Positions 63,627 through 64,000 of a stretch of 64,000 nt of DNA are shown here, in pieces. The translations under genes were made by a program, and so were the position numbers. The stretch is taken from assembly GCF_003259505.1 (NCBI RefSeq), contig NZ_QLLK01000002.1, forward strand, positions 381,387 through 445,386. The letters are read 5' to 3'. Each line of letters starts with the position of its first letter. The first letter of the stretch is position 1. Below the pieces are notes generated by a model. It was not told the origin of the DNA and searched no databases. It worked only from the letters and a program-made list of their open reading frames with translations. The stretch is from Algoriphagus yeomjeoni (GTDB taxonomy: Bacteria; Bacteroidota; Bacteroidia; Cytophagales; Cyclobacteriaceae).

Positions 63627-64000
63627 TCACTTCACTTTGAATAGTTTGATTAGTTTCTGAATTACTCCAGTCTGGCTTTTCTTGATTTTCTTCTTCTTAG
63701 TCTCAAGATCATCGCCATAGTAGTTGTACATGTACTTGTTATTCTGAGAATACAAGTAGGTGTTTCCATAGCCATAATTATACCCTTCGTAATGGTAACC
63801 TGAATTGATAATACCATTGAAGACACCGTATACATTTTTCACCTGCTTGTTATTGAACAAATCATTGATCATAACCAGGTGATCCTTAACCGTGTAATTC
63901 TGTCTTACTACATACAGGTTGATATCAAACAATCGCATCAAATCTATGGTCTCAGACACCAGTCCCATGGGAGGAGTATCAAAAATAACTACATCAAAGT
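63627..64000 (-). CDS. C-terminal end of a polysaccharide-biosynthesis tyrosine autokinase (partial)
   Basis: The gene runs off the window edge. In frame, the edge bases read FDVVIFDTPPMG, the Walker-B-like motif of BY-kinases (Wzc/CpsD type). Then comes LMRLFDINLYVVRQNYT, and near the end a tyrosine cluster (HYEGYNYGYGNTYLY and KYMYNYYG), the autophosphorylation tail, with a Lys-rich end. Such kinases control chain length and export of exopolysaccharide or capsule. At least 124 residues are visible; the transmembrane Wzz part would lie beyond the edge. Confidence 0.88.
   Translation of the reverse strand, partial: FDVVIFDTPPMGLVSETIDLMRLFDINLYVVRQNYTVKDHLVMINDLFNNKQVKNVYGVFNGIINSGYHYEGYNYGYGNTYLYSQNNKYMYNYYGDDLETKKKKIKKSQTGVIQKLIKLFKVK

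Overview
The window looks like a chromosome segment of a heterotrophic member of the Bacteroidetes, most likely a Cytophagales/Cyclobacteriaceae-type bacterium (Algoriphagus-like). This is an inference from content: two SusC/SusD pairs, many Tat- or lipoprotein-targeted Gfo/Idh/MocA proteins, DUF1080, ThuA, DUF6807 and DUF4301 proteins, S1 sulfatases, LytTR response regulators, low GC and AT-rich spacers. I saw no tRNA, rRNA, CRISPR array, transposase or prophage gene.

Layout. 1-13140: an aldo/keto reductase, an SDR/DUF2867 protein, a minus-strand cluster of DUF6807 plus two exported Gfo/Idh/MocA proteins facing a ThuA protein, a double-DTG aspartyl protease with PDZ, YjdM, an FAD amine-oxidase-like enzyme, ArfB and a Tat-exported sugar isomerase. 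13441-20470: a stress and signalling island with Dps, an NtrC-type regulator, two single-domain receivers, two histidine kinases, YtxH and a 50-residue lmo0937-type membrane peptide. 20536-26493: a YdeI-like protein, the pxpABC 5-oxoprolinase operon, a broken LytTR regulator remnant, a DUF4301 protein and a THUMP RNA methyltransferase. 26776-45515: the main carbohydrate locus, with a double-DUF1080 lipoprotein, a Gfo/Idh/MocA enzyme, two SusC/SusD pairs, a LacI regulator, uxaC, a mannonate-oxidoreductase-like SDR, uxuA and a sugar acetyltransferase. 45907-55304: UDP-glucuronate decarboxylase, two sulfatases, an APC permease, a LysE/GH3 pair and YggS. 55400-64000: dispersed palindromic repeats, a second lmo0937-type peptide, a three-gene phosphorelay-like set, a 1444-residue hybrid kinase, kdsB and the end of a tyrosine autokinase.

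How it works together. The carbohydrate locus reads as uptake (SusCD) of a glucuronate-containing glycan or glycoside, periplasmic oxidation and cleavage by Gfo/Idh/MocA and DUF1080 proteins (a 3-keto-glycoside type route), then glucuronate -> fructuronate -> mannonate -> 2-keto-3-deoxygluconate. Four related pseudo-palindromes built on CGCAATCGATTGCG lie upstream of the DUF1080 gene, both susC genes and the LacI/uxaC divergent promoter, so the local LacI protein probably controls the whole set. No glycoside hydrolase or polysaccharide lyase is present.

The best candidates for something new are: the LacI-controlled, hydrolase-free uronate locus; the GH3-LysE pair, which suggests synthesis and export of an acyl-amino-acid-like product; and the mini-cluster of degenerate kinase, HPt protein and LytTR regulator next to the giant hybrid kinase. 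All functions are inferred from sequence reading alone.
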